This document shows, piece after piece, positions 9,253 to 17,528 of a stretch of DNA of 64,000 nucleotides. The stretch covers positions 558,001 to 622,000 of the forward strand of contig CAXXMM010000014.1 of assembly GCA_963676385.2 (NCBI GenBank), in the 5' to 3' direction. Source of the DNA: UBA1422 sp963676385 (GTDB lineage: Bacteria > Bacillota > Clostridia > Peptostreptococcales > Anaerovoracaceae). Under the pieces are notes generated by a model, which did no database searches, was not told where the DNA came from, and saw only the letters and a list, made by a program, of their open reading frames with translations. Numbering within the stretch: position 1 is the first letter of the stretch; the number at the start of each line of letters is the position of its first letter. The position numbers and the translations under genes are program-made.

Positions 9253-9803
9253 TCGTCCTCCTTGGGTTTGGTCATAGCAAAAAGTTTTCTGGCTGTATTG
9301 GCATTACGTATGGTAATGTACTGATAATATGGGGTTTTTACAATTTGTGACCATCTAGTACGTGAAAACGTCGCAAGGGGTGCTGTCCAAAAAATGACCT
9401 TCCCATTCCAATCAACCTTTTCAAATTCCGGTTTGGATGGTCCCATGCCAATTACCAATTCTTCCCCAGTCATAGGAGGGATGACGAAAATGGCATTATG
9501 CTTGGCGTTTGAGTCCTCTTGCCACCAAGAAGGTGCCTGATTCAACGCTTCTTCCAATTCCCGAGCCGTCAAAATTACCAACGCGATTTTGACTTGAAAT
9601 GCCTCAAAAATAGCTTTTTCACATTGGTTTTTTAATTCGTCTTCATTTGGGTTATCACTCTGAAACAATACGTTTCCGCTATTGATGTAGGTCCGAACCT
9701 GTTGAAATCTCAGGTTTTCAAATACGGCTTTTAATTCTTTCATTGAAATGGTGTTTTTTCCACCCACATTAATCCCACGAAGCAAGCATATATATTGAAT
9801 CAT
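9249..9803 (-). CDS. DUF1697 family protein
   Basis: A 184-residue protein that starts MIQYICLLRGINVGGKN, the hallmark N-terminus of DUF1697 (LRGINVGG, then SGNVLFQS near residue 45). No enzymatic activity is established for this family as far as I know. It is the first gene of a three-gene minus-strand operon with a B3/B4 protein and a cysteine hydrolase; the stop overlaps the next start by four bases. An upstream GGAGG-like sequence (AGGGAGGTATGG) precedes the ATG. Cytoplasmic. Confidence 0.85.
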   Translation of the reverse strand: MIQYICLLRGINVGGKNTISMKELKAVFENLRFQQVRTYINSGNVLFQSDNPNEDELKNQCEKAIFEAFQVKIALVILTARELEEALNQAPSWWQEDSNAKHNAIFVIPPMTGEELVIGMGPSKPEFEKVDWNGKVIFWTAPLATFSRTRWSQIVKTPYYQYITIRNANTARKLFAMTKPKEDE

Positions 9804-9914
9804 CCATACCTCCCTGATTTCTCTCAGTAAATCATTTGACCACTTGTGGTATATATTATATCTCTTTTGCTGCCGGTTTGAAATTGCCTTTTATCAACCA
9901 GTCTCAAAAAACAC

Positions 9915-9940
9915 AAAAACTCCGGAAAACCGGAGTTTTT
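9915..9940 (-). terminator. Terminator of amt
   Basis: A stem AACTCCGG/CCGGAGTT with a 4-base loop, flanked by A and T runs, 15 bases after the amt stop codon. Confidence 0.85.
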
Positions 9941-9955
9941 GTTAGTTATAGGGGA

Positions 9956-11173
9956 TTAGTCAAGGTTGTATGCTTCTTCTTTATGTATAGATTCATCCAG
10001 TCCTCTGATTTCCTCATCTTTGGAAACCCGAACAGGGACAAAGACATTGATGACTTTGAGGAGCAAATAGGTTACCACAAAGGCATATACTGCGGTGATT
10101 GCAACTGCCAATATTTGAATGAACAGTTGTCTTGGGTTTCCGGCAATCAGACCATCTACACCGCCGATACTTTGTACGGCGAAAACGCCTACTAAGATGG
10201 ATCCTAACATGCCGCCAACACCGTGGACTCCCCAGACATCCAGTGCATCATCCCAATCCATGTGGATTCTCCACTGAACTGCCAAATAGCACACGCCTCC
10301 TGCAAGGAACCCAACAATGACCGCTGCCCAGGGTTCAATAAACCCGGCACAAGGTGTAATGGTGGCAAGACCCGCTACTGCACCTGTCAACGCACCGACA
10401 AAGCTGGGGCGCTTCTCATGAATCCATGAAATAAACAGCCAGGTAACCATTGCAATGGAACCGGCGATATCCGTGTTGACAAAGGCTGCTGCGGCAACGC
10501 CGTTGGCGGCCAAAGCACTCCCGCCGTTGAAACCAAACCAACCAAACCAGAGAAGTCCGGTACCCAATGCCACATAGGTAACATTGTGAGGCGTGGAATT
10601 CTCCGACGCCGGCATAACCCGCTTTCCAATGAAGAATACAGAAGCTAAGGCTGCAACACCGGCACTAACATGGACAACCATGCCACCTGCAAAATCAACA
10701 ACGCCCAGTTTTTGCAGGAATCCACCGCCCCAAATCCAGTGAGCAAATGGGATGTAGATTAACAAGCTCCAAAGTACGAGGAAGATCAGGTAACTCTTGA
10801 AACTGACTCTGTCTGCAAAGGCACCGGTAATCAACGCCGGGGTAATAATTGCGAACATTTGTTGATAAGTAAAAAAAGTGATGAATGGAATTGTCGTTCC
10901 ATAGGTACTGCTTGGATCCATGCCAACACCATTTAAAAATGCGTATTGCAAGGTACCAATAATCCCGTGGACATCCTGGCCAAAGGCAAGGCTAAATCCG
11001 CCAAAAAACCAGATGGCGGTTACAATTCCCATGGAAATGAAACTTTGCATCATGATGGTAAGTACGTTTTTTTTGCGGACAAGTCCACCATAGAAAAACG
11101 CAAGTCCCGGTGTCATGAGGCAAACCAGTGCTGCACTAATCAGCACAAACGCGGTATCACCAGAATTAATCAT
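9956..11173 (-). CDS. amt: Ammonium transporter
   Basis: A 405-residue Amt/MEP/Rh channel with about eleven membrane helices. The twin histidines that line the pore are present (H168 in MVVHVSAG and H317 in WGVHGVGG), as is the signature around DFAGGMVVHVSAGVAAL. It imports ammonium at low external concentration. The start is preceded by GGGAGGAG. It sits downstream of, and on the same strand as, a two-component system whose sensor is itself an Amt fusion, so it is a likely target of that system, although a terminator (11229-11257) separates them and amt should have its own promoter. No PII (glnK) gene is adjacent, which is the usual partner, so its control may rely on the two-component system instead (inference). 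Confidence 0.95.
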   Translation of the reverse strand: MINSGDTAFVLISAALVCLMTPGLAFFYGGLVRKKNVLTIMMQSFISMGIVTAIWFFGGFSLAFGQDVHGIIGTLQYAFLNGVGMDPSSTYGTTIPFITFFTYQQMFAIITPALITGAFADRVSFKSYLIFLVLWSLLIYIPFAHWIWGGGFLQKLGVVDFAGGMVVHVSAGVAALASVFFIGKRVMPASENSTPHNVTYVALGTGLLWFGWFGFNGGSALAANGVAAAAFVNTDIAGSIAMVTWLFISWIHEKRPSFVGALTGAVAGLATITPCAGFIEPWAAVIVGFLAGGVCYLAVQWRIHMDWDDALDVWGVHGVGGMLGSILVGVFAVQSIGGVDGLIAGNPRQLFIQILAVAITAVYAFVVTYLLLKVINVFVPVRVSKDEEIRGLDESIHKEEAYNLD

Positions 11174-11228
11174 TTTGTTTCTCCTCCCTTATGGGTTTTT
11201 CATAATATCATCATACCTGTGAGGTAAT

Positions 11229-11257
11229 AAAAAAAGAATACGGGAAAACCTGTATTC
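11229..11257 (-). terminator. Terminator of the response-regulator operon
   Basis: On the minus strand GAATACAGG and CCCGTATTC form a stem with one mismatch and a TTTT loop, followed by seven Ts. It lies 67 bases after the response-regulator stop and upstream of amt. Confidence 0.75.
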
Positions 11258-11323
11258 TTCGTGGGAAATGGCTGTATTTTTTGTGGCTCAAGACGAGATA
11301 TCCATCTGAACATCCCTGGAAAA

Positions 11324-11968
11324 TCAAGGTTCTATCATATGATTTCTCACAGCAAAAAGAACCAATTCCGTAATATTTTTGAATCCCATTTTGCGCATAA
11401 TATTGGCTCGGTGGGTTTCAACGGTTTTGATGCTTAGATTCAGTTTTTCCGAAATATATTTGTTATTGAATCCTTCCGCCAAGAGTTGCAATATTTCTCG
11501 CTCTCGAGTAGACATTGCCGCATCACGGCTTCCTTCCTGGGATTCTTTCATATAGGTGGCCACCACCAACTCTGTAATGGTGTGGGACAAGAACATTTTC
11601 CCTTCATACACCTGAAAGATACATTGAATAAGTTCTTCCAAGGCATTGTCTTTTAAGACATAACCCTTTACCCCGGAAAACAAAGCACGAGTCACAAATT
11701 CTTCAGACTTATGCATAGTTAATATAACAATTTTCACTTGCGGCATTTCCTGATGAAGTTTTGCTGCCAAATCCAAACCGTTTAATCCGGGAAGAGAAAT
11801 ATCTAACACGGCAACATCCGGTTTCAGATGGCATATTTTTCCAAATGCTTCCTGGCCATCTGCCGCATCCCCTATTACCTCAATGTTCTCATCTCGGGAC
11901 AGAAGAATAATCAAAGATTCACGCAATATTTTGTGATCATCTGCAATAAATACCTTAATTTTGCTCAT
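11324..11968 (-). CDS. NarL/LuxR-type response regulator
   Basis: A 214-residue regulator. The receiver domain (1-120) has the acidic pair D10/D11 and phospho-acceptor D56 in VLDISLPG; the later conserved Thr and Lys lie in LTMHKSEE and GYVLKD. The C-terminal LuxR-type helix-turn-helix spans about 150-210 (STREREILQLLAEG, then LNLSIKTVETHRANI). The start overlaps the kinase stop by 14 bases, so the two are translationally coupled and should be cognate partners. It should activate or repress transcription when phosphorylated by the Amt-kinase. The adjacent amt gene is the obvious candidate target, by position only. Confidence 0.92.
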   Translation of the reverse strand: MSKIKVFIADDHKILRESLIILLSRDENIEVIGDAADGQEAFGKICHLKPDVAVLDISLPGLNGLDLAAKLHQEMPQVKIVILTMHKSEEFVTRALFSGVKGYVLKDNALEELIQCIFQVYEGKMFLSHTITELVVATYMKESQEGSRDAAMSTREREILQLLAEGFNNKYISEKLNLSIKTVETHRANIMRKMGFKNITELVLFAVRNHMIEP

Positions 11969-13817
11969 AAGGAACCTCCAAAGTTATTTTGGTACCTTTG
12001 CCCACGGAACTATCAATGGAAATGATGGCGTTCAGCATAGCTGTTCGCTCTTTCATAGCGGTAAGTCCCAGGCCTCCGTGTACTATTTTCGTGTCAAATC
12101 CCATGCCGTCGTCGGAAATTTCCAAACGATACCAACCATCTGGATGCCTTTTAAAATTCACCCGTGCATTCTTTGCCTGGGAATGTTTTACCATGTTGGT
12201 CAAATTCTCTTGTACAATCCGGTATAAGTTCAGTTCTTCTGTCTCATTCCACTTGGGCAGAGGCTCATCAATATGGCATTGAAAATGAATACCACTAACC
12301 TTCTCCGTCTTGTTGCAAAGACTGCGGATGCTTGCAGCCAGACCATCGTTAACCAATTCAACAGGCTTCAAGTTGTGAAGCACATTTCGTATTTCTTCTA
12401 TGGTGCTGTCTACCAGAGAAATTGTTGCATTTTTCTGAGCATCAATGGTTTCATCATTTTGATCCATCTGCAAAAGCCCCAAATTTATCTTAAGTGCTGC
12501 CAAAGATTGTCCTGCACCATCATGCAAATCTCTGGCGATGGTCTCTCTCTCTCTCTCCTGAGTTTCTACCAGCATTTTTGCCTGTCTTCTTAAGGCGCTG
12601 TTTTGCTGACTAATGGTTTCGCTTAAATCTTGGGTCAAGTTTTCGTAATGCTCTTCCTTCACCTGCTGCATCCAAGTGTATACGTCTGAAAACTCCACAA
12701 TATTAAGACCCTTTTCTTCTTCTTCCGGAGATACCCGCAACCCAATAATTTTATTAATAAGGAAAAACATCAACAATCCAATGCCAAAAGCCCATGCAAA
12801 ATTCACTGCTGCGCCCAACAATTGCACCCCAAACTGGGTAAGTCGGGAAGAATAATTCAGATGTTCCGAAGATGCCAAAAGTGGACAAAGTAAAACGCCA
12901 CAGACCCCGCCGAATCCATGGATGGGAACTGCATTGACCGCATCATCAATCTTGAGTTTCTGCAAAAGGACACTGGCCATCAACACACCAAATCCTGCTA
13001 TCATTCCCACCAAAATCGACTGATAGGGAGTGAGCATATCGGATCCGGCCGTAATGGCAACCAACCCACCGAGGGCACCGTTAAAAATCGCCTCCATGTA
13101 GCTTTGGTTTTTGGCAAGAAGCAAGGTAGCCCCCACGGCTCCTACCACTCCGGCACAAGCCGCCAAATTGGTGTTGAGAAGAATCAGTCCAATTTGGGCA
13201 TCAAATCGGAGAAGGCTTCCACCGTTAAACCCAAACCAACTAAACCATAAGATGAATGTTCCCAAAGCAGCAAAAGGAATATTGGATCTGCCAAGGCGCA
13301 TAGATTTTTGATCCGGATCCCATCTCCCCTTCCGCGGTCCGACAATTAGGATGCCTGCCAAGGCAACCCAGCCGGCCGTTCCATGAACCACCGAAGCACC
13401 CGCAAAATCTATATATCCCAGTTTGCCAAGAAAAACCGAAGTCCCTCCCTCTAGGGCACCCCAAACCCAATGTCCATATACCGGATAAATCAGCGCACCA
13501 ACCAAAATAGTAGCCGGAATCAATGCACGAAACTTGGTTCGCTCCGACATACTCCCGGAAAAGATGGTGACCGCCGTACCGGCAAACATGATTTCATAAA
13601 AAATGAAGATTTCATCCCCGTTTCCACCAAACATAATGCGAAATCCAACAATATAAAAAGCCAAAGTAGATACCACAAAAGCAATGATGTTTTCCATGGC
13701 AACACTAATGGCATTTTTGGGTTGAACAAATCCAACCTCATAACAAATGAAACCAGCCTGCATAAAAAACACAAAGCAAGCACAAACCAGTATCCATAAT
13801 TGGTCCAAGTGTTCCAT
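11955..13817 (-). CDS. Ammonium-transporter/histidine-kinase fusion sensor
   Basis: A 620-residue two-part protein. Residues 1-365 are a full Amt channel domain with about eleven helices and both pore histidines (H145 in VVHGTAGW and H300 in VPIHGFGG). A helical linker (about 375-420) leads into a HisKA_3 dimerisation domain with phospho-acceptor H432 in RDLHDGAGQ, then an HATPase domain with N538 (N-box), DDGMGFD (569-575) and GGLGL (581-585). It should sense ammonium through the channel part and phosphorylate the NarL-type regulator encoded next. Amt-kinase sensors are known from the anammox bacterium Kuenenia (Ks-Amt5), so the architecture has precedent but is uncommon. The start follows AGAGGTAAGGA and lies three bases after the CDGSH gene. 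Retention of both histidines means that conduction cannot be excluded. Confidence 0.93.
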   Translation of the reverse strand: MEHLDQLWILVCACFVFFMQAGFICYEVGFVQPKNAISVAMENIIAFVVSTLAFYIVGFRIMFGGNGDEIFIFYEIMFAGTAVTIFSGSMSERTKFRALIPATILVGALIYPVYGHWVWGALEGGTSVFLGKLGYIDFAGASVVHGTAGWVALAGILIVGPRKGRWDPDQKSMRLGRSNIPFAALGTFILWFSWFGFNGGSLLRFDAQIGLILLNTNLAACAGVVGAVGATLLLAKNQSYMEAIFNGALGGLVAITAGSDMLTPYQSILVGMIAGFGVLMASVLLQKLKIDDAVNAVPIHGFGGVCGVLLCPLLASSEHLNYSSRLTQFGVQLLGAAVNFAWAFGIGLLMFFLINKIIGLRVSPEEEEKGLNIVEFSDVYTWMQQVKEEHYENLTQDLSETISQQNSALRRQAKMLVETQERERETIARDLHDGAGQSLAALKINLGLLQMDQNDETIDAQKNATISLVDSTIEEIRNVLHNLKPVELVNDGLAASIRSLCNKTEKVSGIHFQCHIDEPLPKWNETEELNLYRIVQENLTNMVKHSQAKNARVNFKRHPDGWYRLEISDDGMGFDTKIVHGGLGLTAMKERTAMLNAIISIDSSVGKGTKITLEVPYEQN

Positions 13818-13820
13818 TCC

Positions 13821-14504
13821 TTACCTCTTTTTTTTGTCAGAAAATCCCCTTCGCATATGTTGCGCATCACAAAACGGCATATTATAGGATTTTCCACATC
13901 TACAAAGGGTTAATCGGTTTCGGACTTCATAGGTAAATCCGTCGGCAGATGTAATGGGAATGCGACCTTTCACGTACAAGGGCCCACTACACTGTCTTTC
14001 CGGATCCTGAAGAATTTCAACGGCAGGTTCAAACGTTGGTTCAATCTCATTGCCGGCTTTATCCTTGAGGACCAGTCTTCCCGCCGGGCATTCGATTGCA
14101 GCCTTAATAGCCTGCTCGCGAATTTTCGGATCATCAGAATGACGCACCAAATCCCAAGCGACCCCATCTTTTTGATGACAGAATCTAGCCAAGGCACAAC
14201 GACCGTCATCATATAAATCCAACTCCGGTCCTTTGGTGACACTCATCAATCGGTCATCATAGTTTTCCCTTGATGCGGTTTCGGTTCCGTCAAATTCAAC
14301 ATGAGTGTGAGAACCATCACAAAAAGGGGGTGTCTTGGTTTGTCCGCATCTACAAAGAGCATAGGTTTCTCCATGGGAATAGGTTTTTCCATCTACATAA
14401 ATATATCCATGACCTTTTGGTTTAATAATTTTTTCTGAAAGAGGAACATTGCCTGACACAATATATGGGCCATCCTTCGTAATGGTAATTTTGGGATTTG
14501 ACAT
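13821..14504 (-). CDS. Double CDGSH iron-sulfur protein
   Basis: A 227-residue Fe-S protein. Two CDGSH-type [2Fe-2S] motifs are visible: C51-x-C53 ... C62-D-G-S-H66 (CRCGQTKTPPFCDGSH) and C201-x-C203 ... C212-D-A-Q-H216 (CRCGKSYNMPFCDAQH). A middle domain with C103, C109 and C139 looks like a divergent one-cluster ferredoxin (Fer4_19). The ATG at 14504 is preferred because AAGGAG lies 10 bases before it; an in-frame TTG lies at 14537. It is probably a redox or cluster-transfer protein in the cytoplasm. It sits between a DUF2148 ferredoxin-domain gene and the Amt-kinase, three bases from the latter, so all four genes 15101-11324 appear to be one operon. The frame is continuous with the upstream gene except for a single TAG. 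Confidence 0.88.
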   Translation of the reverse strand: MSNPKITITKDGPYIVSGNVPLSEKIIKPKGHGYIYVDGKTYSHGETYALCRCGQTKTPPFCDGSHTHVEFDGTETASRENYDDRLMSVTKGPELDLYDDGRCALARFCHQKDGVAWDLVRHSDDPKIREQAIKAAIECPAGRLVLKDKAGNEIEPTFEPAVEILQDPERQCSGPLYVKGRIPITSADGFTYEVRNRLTLCRCGKSYNMPFCDAQHMRRGFSDKKKR

Positions 14505-14549
14505 GTCCGGCAGACTCCTTTCTTTTGTTAGCTTCAATAGCTTCTTTTT

Positions 14550-15101
14550 CTATGCTGATACGACAGATGAGGAATCTCGATCGAAGAAATTACTTTTGCT
14601 ATAAGTGGAGAGTGGAATGCCATAACAAATGGTCACATCTTTGCCCATCAAGCCTAAAGAAAGGGCTGCCTTTCCTACAGAAAACATCACTCGATTGTCC
14701 ACTCGATTGTCTGCAGCGATGGAAACCGCCGAACCAATGGCAATGCCCAAATCCGTCAGATTAAACGCACACAACGCCCCGGTCTTTACTGAATTTACAC
14801 AGTTTCCCAACCCACATAGCCCACAGGATTCCAGCCCGAGGGGTACATTCTCTACGCCGATTATCACAACACAGTGACTGTCATCCACATTATTGGCATC
14901 TCGAATAAAAAAGTCCAACCCGGGCAAGGTGGCCATTTTTCGCATTTCGTCGGACAAAGCTTTTTTTTCATCTCCATCCAAAACCAGCCCAATAATCTTA
15001 TCGACACCGCAACCTTTGGGGGCCGTTTTGGCTGCCGTAACCATTTGTTTTGCCACTTGCAATGCTGTTGTACTTTCACAATTTGATGAATCGTATTTCA
15101 T
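14550..15101 (-). CDS. DUF2148 ferredoxin-domain protein
   Basis: A 183-residue protein of the DUF2148 family. The conserved cysteines are C31, C93, C96, C101 and C111 (SCGLCGLGNC and GALC), which probably bind an Fe-S cluster. It starts MKYDSSNCES after AGGAGAG. The function of the family is not known; members cluster with anaerobic redox genes. The stop codon is TAG, and the reading frame then runs without interruption (16 codons beginning KKKLLKLT) into the CDGSH gene. In a UAG-decoding organism this could give a fusion product, but the downstream gene has its own ribosome binding site, so I annotate two genes. Confidence 0.85.
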   Translation of the reverse strand: MKYDSSNCESTTALQVAKQMVTAAKTAPKGCGVDKIIGLVLDGDEKKALSDEMRKMATLPGLDFFIRDANNVDDSHCVVIIGVENVPLGLESCGLCGLGNCVNSVKTGALCAFNLTDLGIAIGSAVSIAADNRVDNRVMFSVGKAALSLGLMGKDVTICYGIPLSTYSKSNFFDRDSSSVVSA

Positions 15102-15139
15102 TTTTCTCTCCTGTTGTTTTCTCGTAAGTCTACCCTGTT

Positions 15140-15168
15140 ATTGTGCCACATTCCGACTTGGTTTGCAA
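15140..15168 (-). promoter_or_regulatory. Candidate sigma-A promoter of the Fe-S/Amt-kinase operon
   Basis: TTGCAA (15163-15168) and CACAAT (15140-15145) with a 17-base spacer on the minus strand, about 40 bases before the DUF2148 start. The -10 matches only four of six consensus bases. Confidence 0.4.
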
Positions 15169-15210
15169 CTTGCCAATTGGATAGATCCTTTTCCTACCTC
15201 TCATTACACA

Positions 15211-15248
15211 AAAAATAATCCGCTAGCTATGACAACTTGCGGATTATT
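15211..15248 (-). terminator. Terminator of the TadG-like gene
   Basis: AATAATCCGC pairs with GCGGATTATT around a 15-18 base loop. On the minus strand it is followed by a T run and lies about 25 bases after the stop of the TadG-like gene. Confidence 0.7.
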
Positions 15249-15272
15249 ATGATTAATGAGTAATATTGAAAT

Positions 15273-16508
15273 TTAATTGACCAGTTTAGTTACTCGCACC
15301 CCATAATCTGCATTGGGATCGAAGGTTACATCATCTGAGTCTACGGTGACATTCTGCAAGAATCGTCCCTCAAACCAGAAGGTCGCTCCATAGGAGTTTT
15401 TATGAACCTGTTCAATATAAAATGCCGCAAATCCAAGAACTGTGATATGGGTATTATCTGGGGTATTTCGAGGAAGCATAGATTGCACTACTGGTATCAG
15501 AATAACCCGCCCATCCCCTACCTTGGCCTTGGTGTAGTCTGTATTGGAGTCTCGAGTGCATCTTCTAGCAAAGGCATCAACAGACTCCCGTCCTCCTGAA
15601 GATGGATCGCTATAATACATGGTTTCCCCAACAGTAAATTTTTCATGATAACCATATTCCAACCAATTAATATATTGGCTAAAGGTGGCCCCGGCCTTTA
15701 TGTTCACATTCATGTAGTCAAACTGATAGGGATAATCGTTGGTCACTCCCGTCTGGGTCTTGGTAATTCTGGAAGCTTTCACCCAGCCGGTTTTGCCCCC
15801 ATATGTTACCTTGTACCAAACGACCCCGCTCACCGTTGTTGAACTAACATATGTGACTGTCGAGCCACTACTGGAAATAGTTGTCACCAGATATTTGGTG
15901 AGTTCCTGCGTCGTACTATATAGTTTGACATTCTTTGCATTGGTCTTGTAGGTGTAGGTATAAGTTGTATATCCGCTATAATCTGAATCTGTCAGAAAAT
16001 CGGTCGGGTAAGTATAACCATCGGGATAGGGACCGGATCCATACATCCTCATGACATACTTATGATCATAATTAAACTCATAAGGCTGAGGAATGACAAA
16101 CGGTACAATCCAAGGAACACTGTTGGCAATTCCTGATACGGCAGTTGCAGAAGAAGTAATATTTTTACTGGAATTTCCAAAGATTTTTGCAAAAAACAAA
16201 GGAACATTCTCAGTGGTGGAAACTGTAATTGAGTTTTCATCAATGGTAACGGCAACACTACTGGATATTCCATTGGAAACTGCGTACGCTTTGGCAGTTG
16301 CCTCCGCCGCCGTCGGATCCCCCGGCAAATCCATGGAACCTGCAACAGCAGCTGCATCTATGCCTTTTTGTAGTGCTCCCTTTTCAACTATTACACTCCC
16401 AATATCAATGGCCAGTGCAGCACAACCGCATAACATGACAAAAGCAACCGCAAAAATAACCATCGCCTGTCCGGTCTCTCCCTTGACCTTCTTTATCAAA
16501 TTAATCAT
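15273..16508 (-). CDS. TadE/TadG-like secreted protein with SH3b-like insertion
   Basis: A 411-residue protein; the ATG at 16508 is chosen for the GAGGTGGG seven bases before it. The N-terminus (KKVKGETGQAMVIFAVAF) is the class III signal/transmembrane segment of Flp-pilus TadE/TadG-like proteins, followed by DIGSVIVEKGALQKGIDAAA, the usual TadG-type helix. An internal region of about 60 residues from VKLYSTTQ to GWVKASRIT resembles a bacterial SH3 domain, which often binds cell wall peptides. No other tad gene (tadA, tadB, tadC, flp, prepilin peptidase) is nearby, so it is an orphan here. It is likely membrane-anchored with the bulk outside the cell. It has its own promoter (16605-16633) and terminator. 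Confidence 0.8.
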   Translation of the reverse strand: MINLIKKVKGETGQAMVIFAVAFVMLCGCAALAIDIGSVIVEKGALQKGIDAAAVAGSMDLPGDPTAAEATAKAYAVSNGISSSVAVTIDENSITVSTTENVPLFFAKIFGNSSKNITSSATAVSGIANSVPWIVPFVIPQPYEFNYDHKYVMRMYGSGPYPDGYTYPTDFLTDSDYSGYTTYTYTYKTNAKNVKLYSTTQELTKYLVTTISSSGSTVTYVSSTTVSGVVWYKVTYGGKTGWVKASRITKTQTGVTNDYPYQFDYMNVNIKAGATFSQYINWLEYGYHEKFTVGETMYYSDPSSGGRESVDAFARRCTRDSNTDYTKAKVGDGRVILIPVVQSMLPRNTPDNTHITVLGFAAFYIEQVHKNSYGATFWFEGRFLQNVTVDSDDVTFDPNADYGVRVTKLVN

Positions 16509-16604
16509 CTTTATCCCACCTCTCAATATGGCCTTCCCAACACAAACAGAAAAATCCTGAAACCTCAACAATTTGAATGGATATGGCCGAATATTCTGCT
16601 ATTT

Positions 16605-16633
16605 ATAGTAGCATATAAGTATGATAATTGCAA
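16605..16633 (-). promoter_or_regulatory. Sigma-A promoter of the TadG-like gene
   Basis: TTGCAA (16628-16633) and TACTAT (16605-16610) are separated by exactly 17 bases on the minus strand, about 100 bases before the start codon and directly after the QueG-like stop. Confidence 0.55.
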
Positions 16634-16637
16634 GTAT

Positions 16638-17528
16638 TTACCATTCTTTGCTCAGGAAGCCAATATTTCTCATAAAATTCTCATAAGTCAAGGTAATTCC
16701 AGAAAGAAATGGAAGGATTTCACTACAATACGTTTTTTCATCCATGCTGGCTAAATAGTCGATACGCAATAACTTGTCCAAGTTGGATTTGTCAAATTCC
16801 ATACCTCTTGGCGTGTCCAAAGGGTTTTCCAGGTGTTTTTGATTCCAAGGGCAAGCAAGTTGACAGATATCACATTCCAAGAAATATCCTTGGTTCTTCT
16901 CCACAAATTCTTCTGGCAAGTCCGGTTCTTCCAACAAATAGGACAAACACTTCTCTTGTGTAAGGCAATGTGGCGTTTCAATGGCTCCCGTAGGGCAAGC
17001 TTTGATGCATGCCTGACAGGTCCCGCATCGGTCTTCCATTTGTTGGTACGGCAAAGCAAGATTAGCGTCAGTAATAATTGCTCCCAGGGCCTGCCAACTG
17101 CCATATTTGGGATTGAGAAGCAAGGAGTTTTTCCCAACCCAACCCAATCCCCCTCGTAGAGCTGCAGGTTTCAGTGGGATGCAATTGGATTCATCAAACC
17201 CATCACACAAAACTGCCTGATGCCCTTTGGCATGAAGATAGTCCAGTATAGGACGGATTGGTTCTACCACATCAAAATAAAATCCGGATAACACCAAACG
17301 ACTGGTTTTGCCATGGGTTCCTGTCTTCCATCCGTCCAAAGCATACCCGCCAATATAGGTGCCAAAAATAATCACAGTATTAGCTGTTTTCAGAAAGTCT
17401 CGGGATTGCCTCCCAGCAAAAGCAGATTCTGCTTCAAAAGGGCCTGCATCAATAAATCGAACTTCATCCACTTTTGCCTGAGTTGCCAGTTGAATGATTT
17501 CTTGTCTTATACTGTCACTATTTTGCAT
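16638..17528 (-). CDS. QueG-like double [4Fe-4S] protein (COG1600)
   Basis: A 296-residue protein related to epoxyqueuosine reductase QueG, the cobalamin-dependent enzyme of the last step of queuosine formation in tRNA. It has the GGLGWVGKNSLLL segment near the middle and two cluster motifs, CGTCQACIKACP and CDICQLACPWN. True QueG proteins are usually near 380 residues with a C-terminal HEAT-like region; this one stops after the ferredoxin part, so it may be a short QueG or a related cobalamin/Fe-S reductase. An ATG at 17528 is used; another in-frame ATG lies at 17540 but has almost no room for a ribosome binding site. The start overlaps the end of the YbaK gene by about 20 bases, suggesting coupling. 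Confidence 0.78.
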   Translation of the reverse strand: MQNSDSIRQEIIQLATQAKVDEVRFIDAGPFEAESAFAGRQSRDFLKTANTVIIFGTYIGGYALDGWKTGTHGKTSRLVLSGFYFDVVEPIRPILDYLHAKGHQAVLCDGFDESNCIPLKPAALRGGLGWVGKNSLLLNPKYGSWQALGAIITDANLALPYQQMEDRCGTCQACIKACPTGAIETPHCLTQEKCLSYLLEEPDLPEEFVEKNQGYFLECDICQLACPWNQKHLENPLDTPRGMEFDKSNLDKLLRIDYLASMDEKTYCSEILPFLSGITLTYENFMRNIGFLSKEW

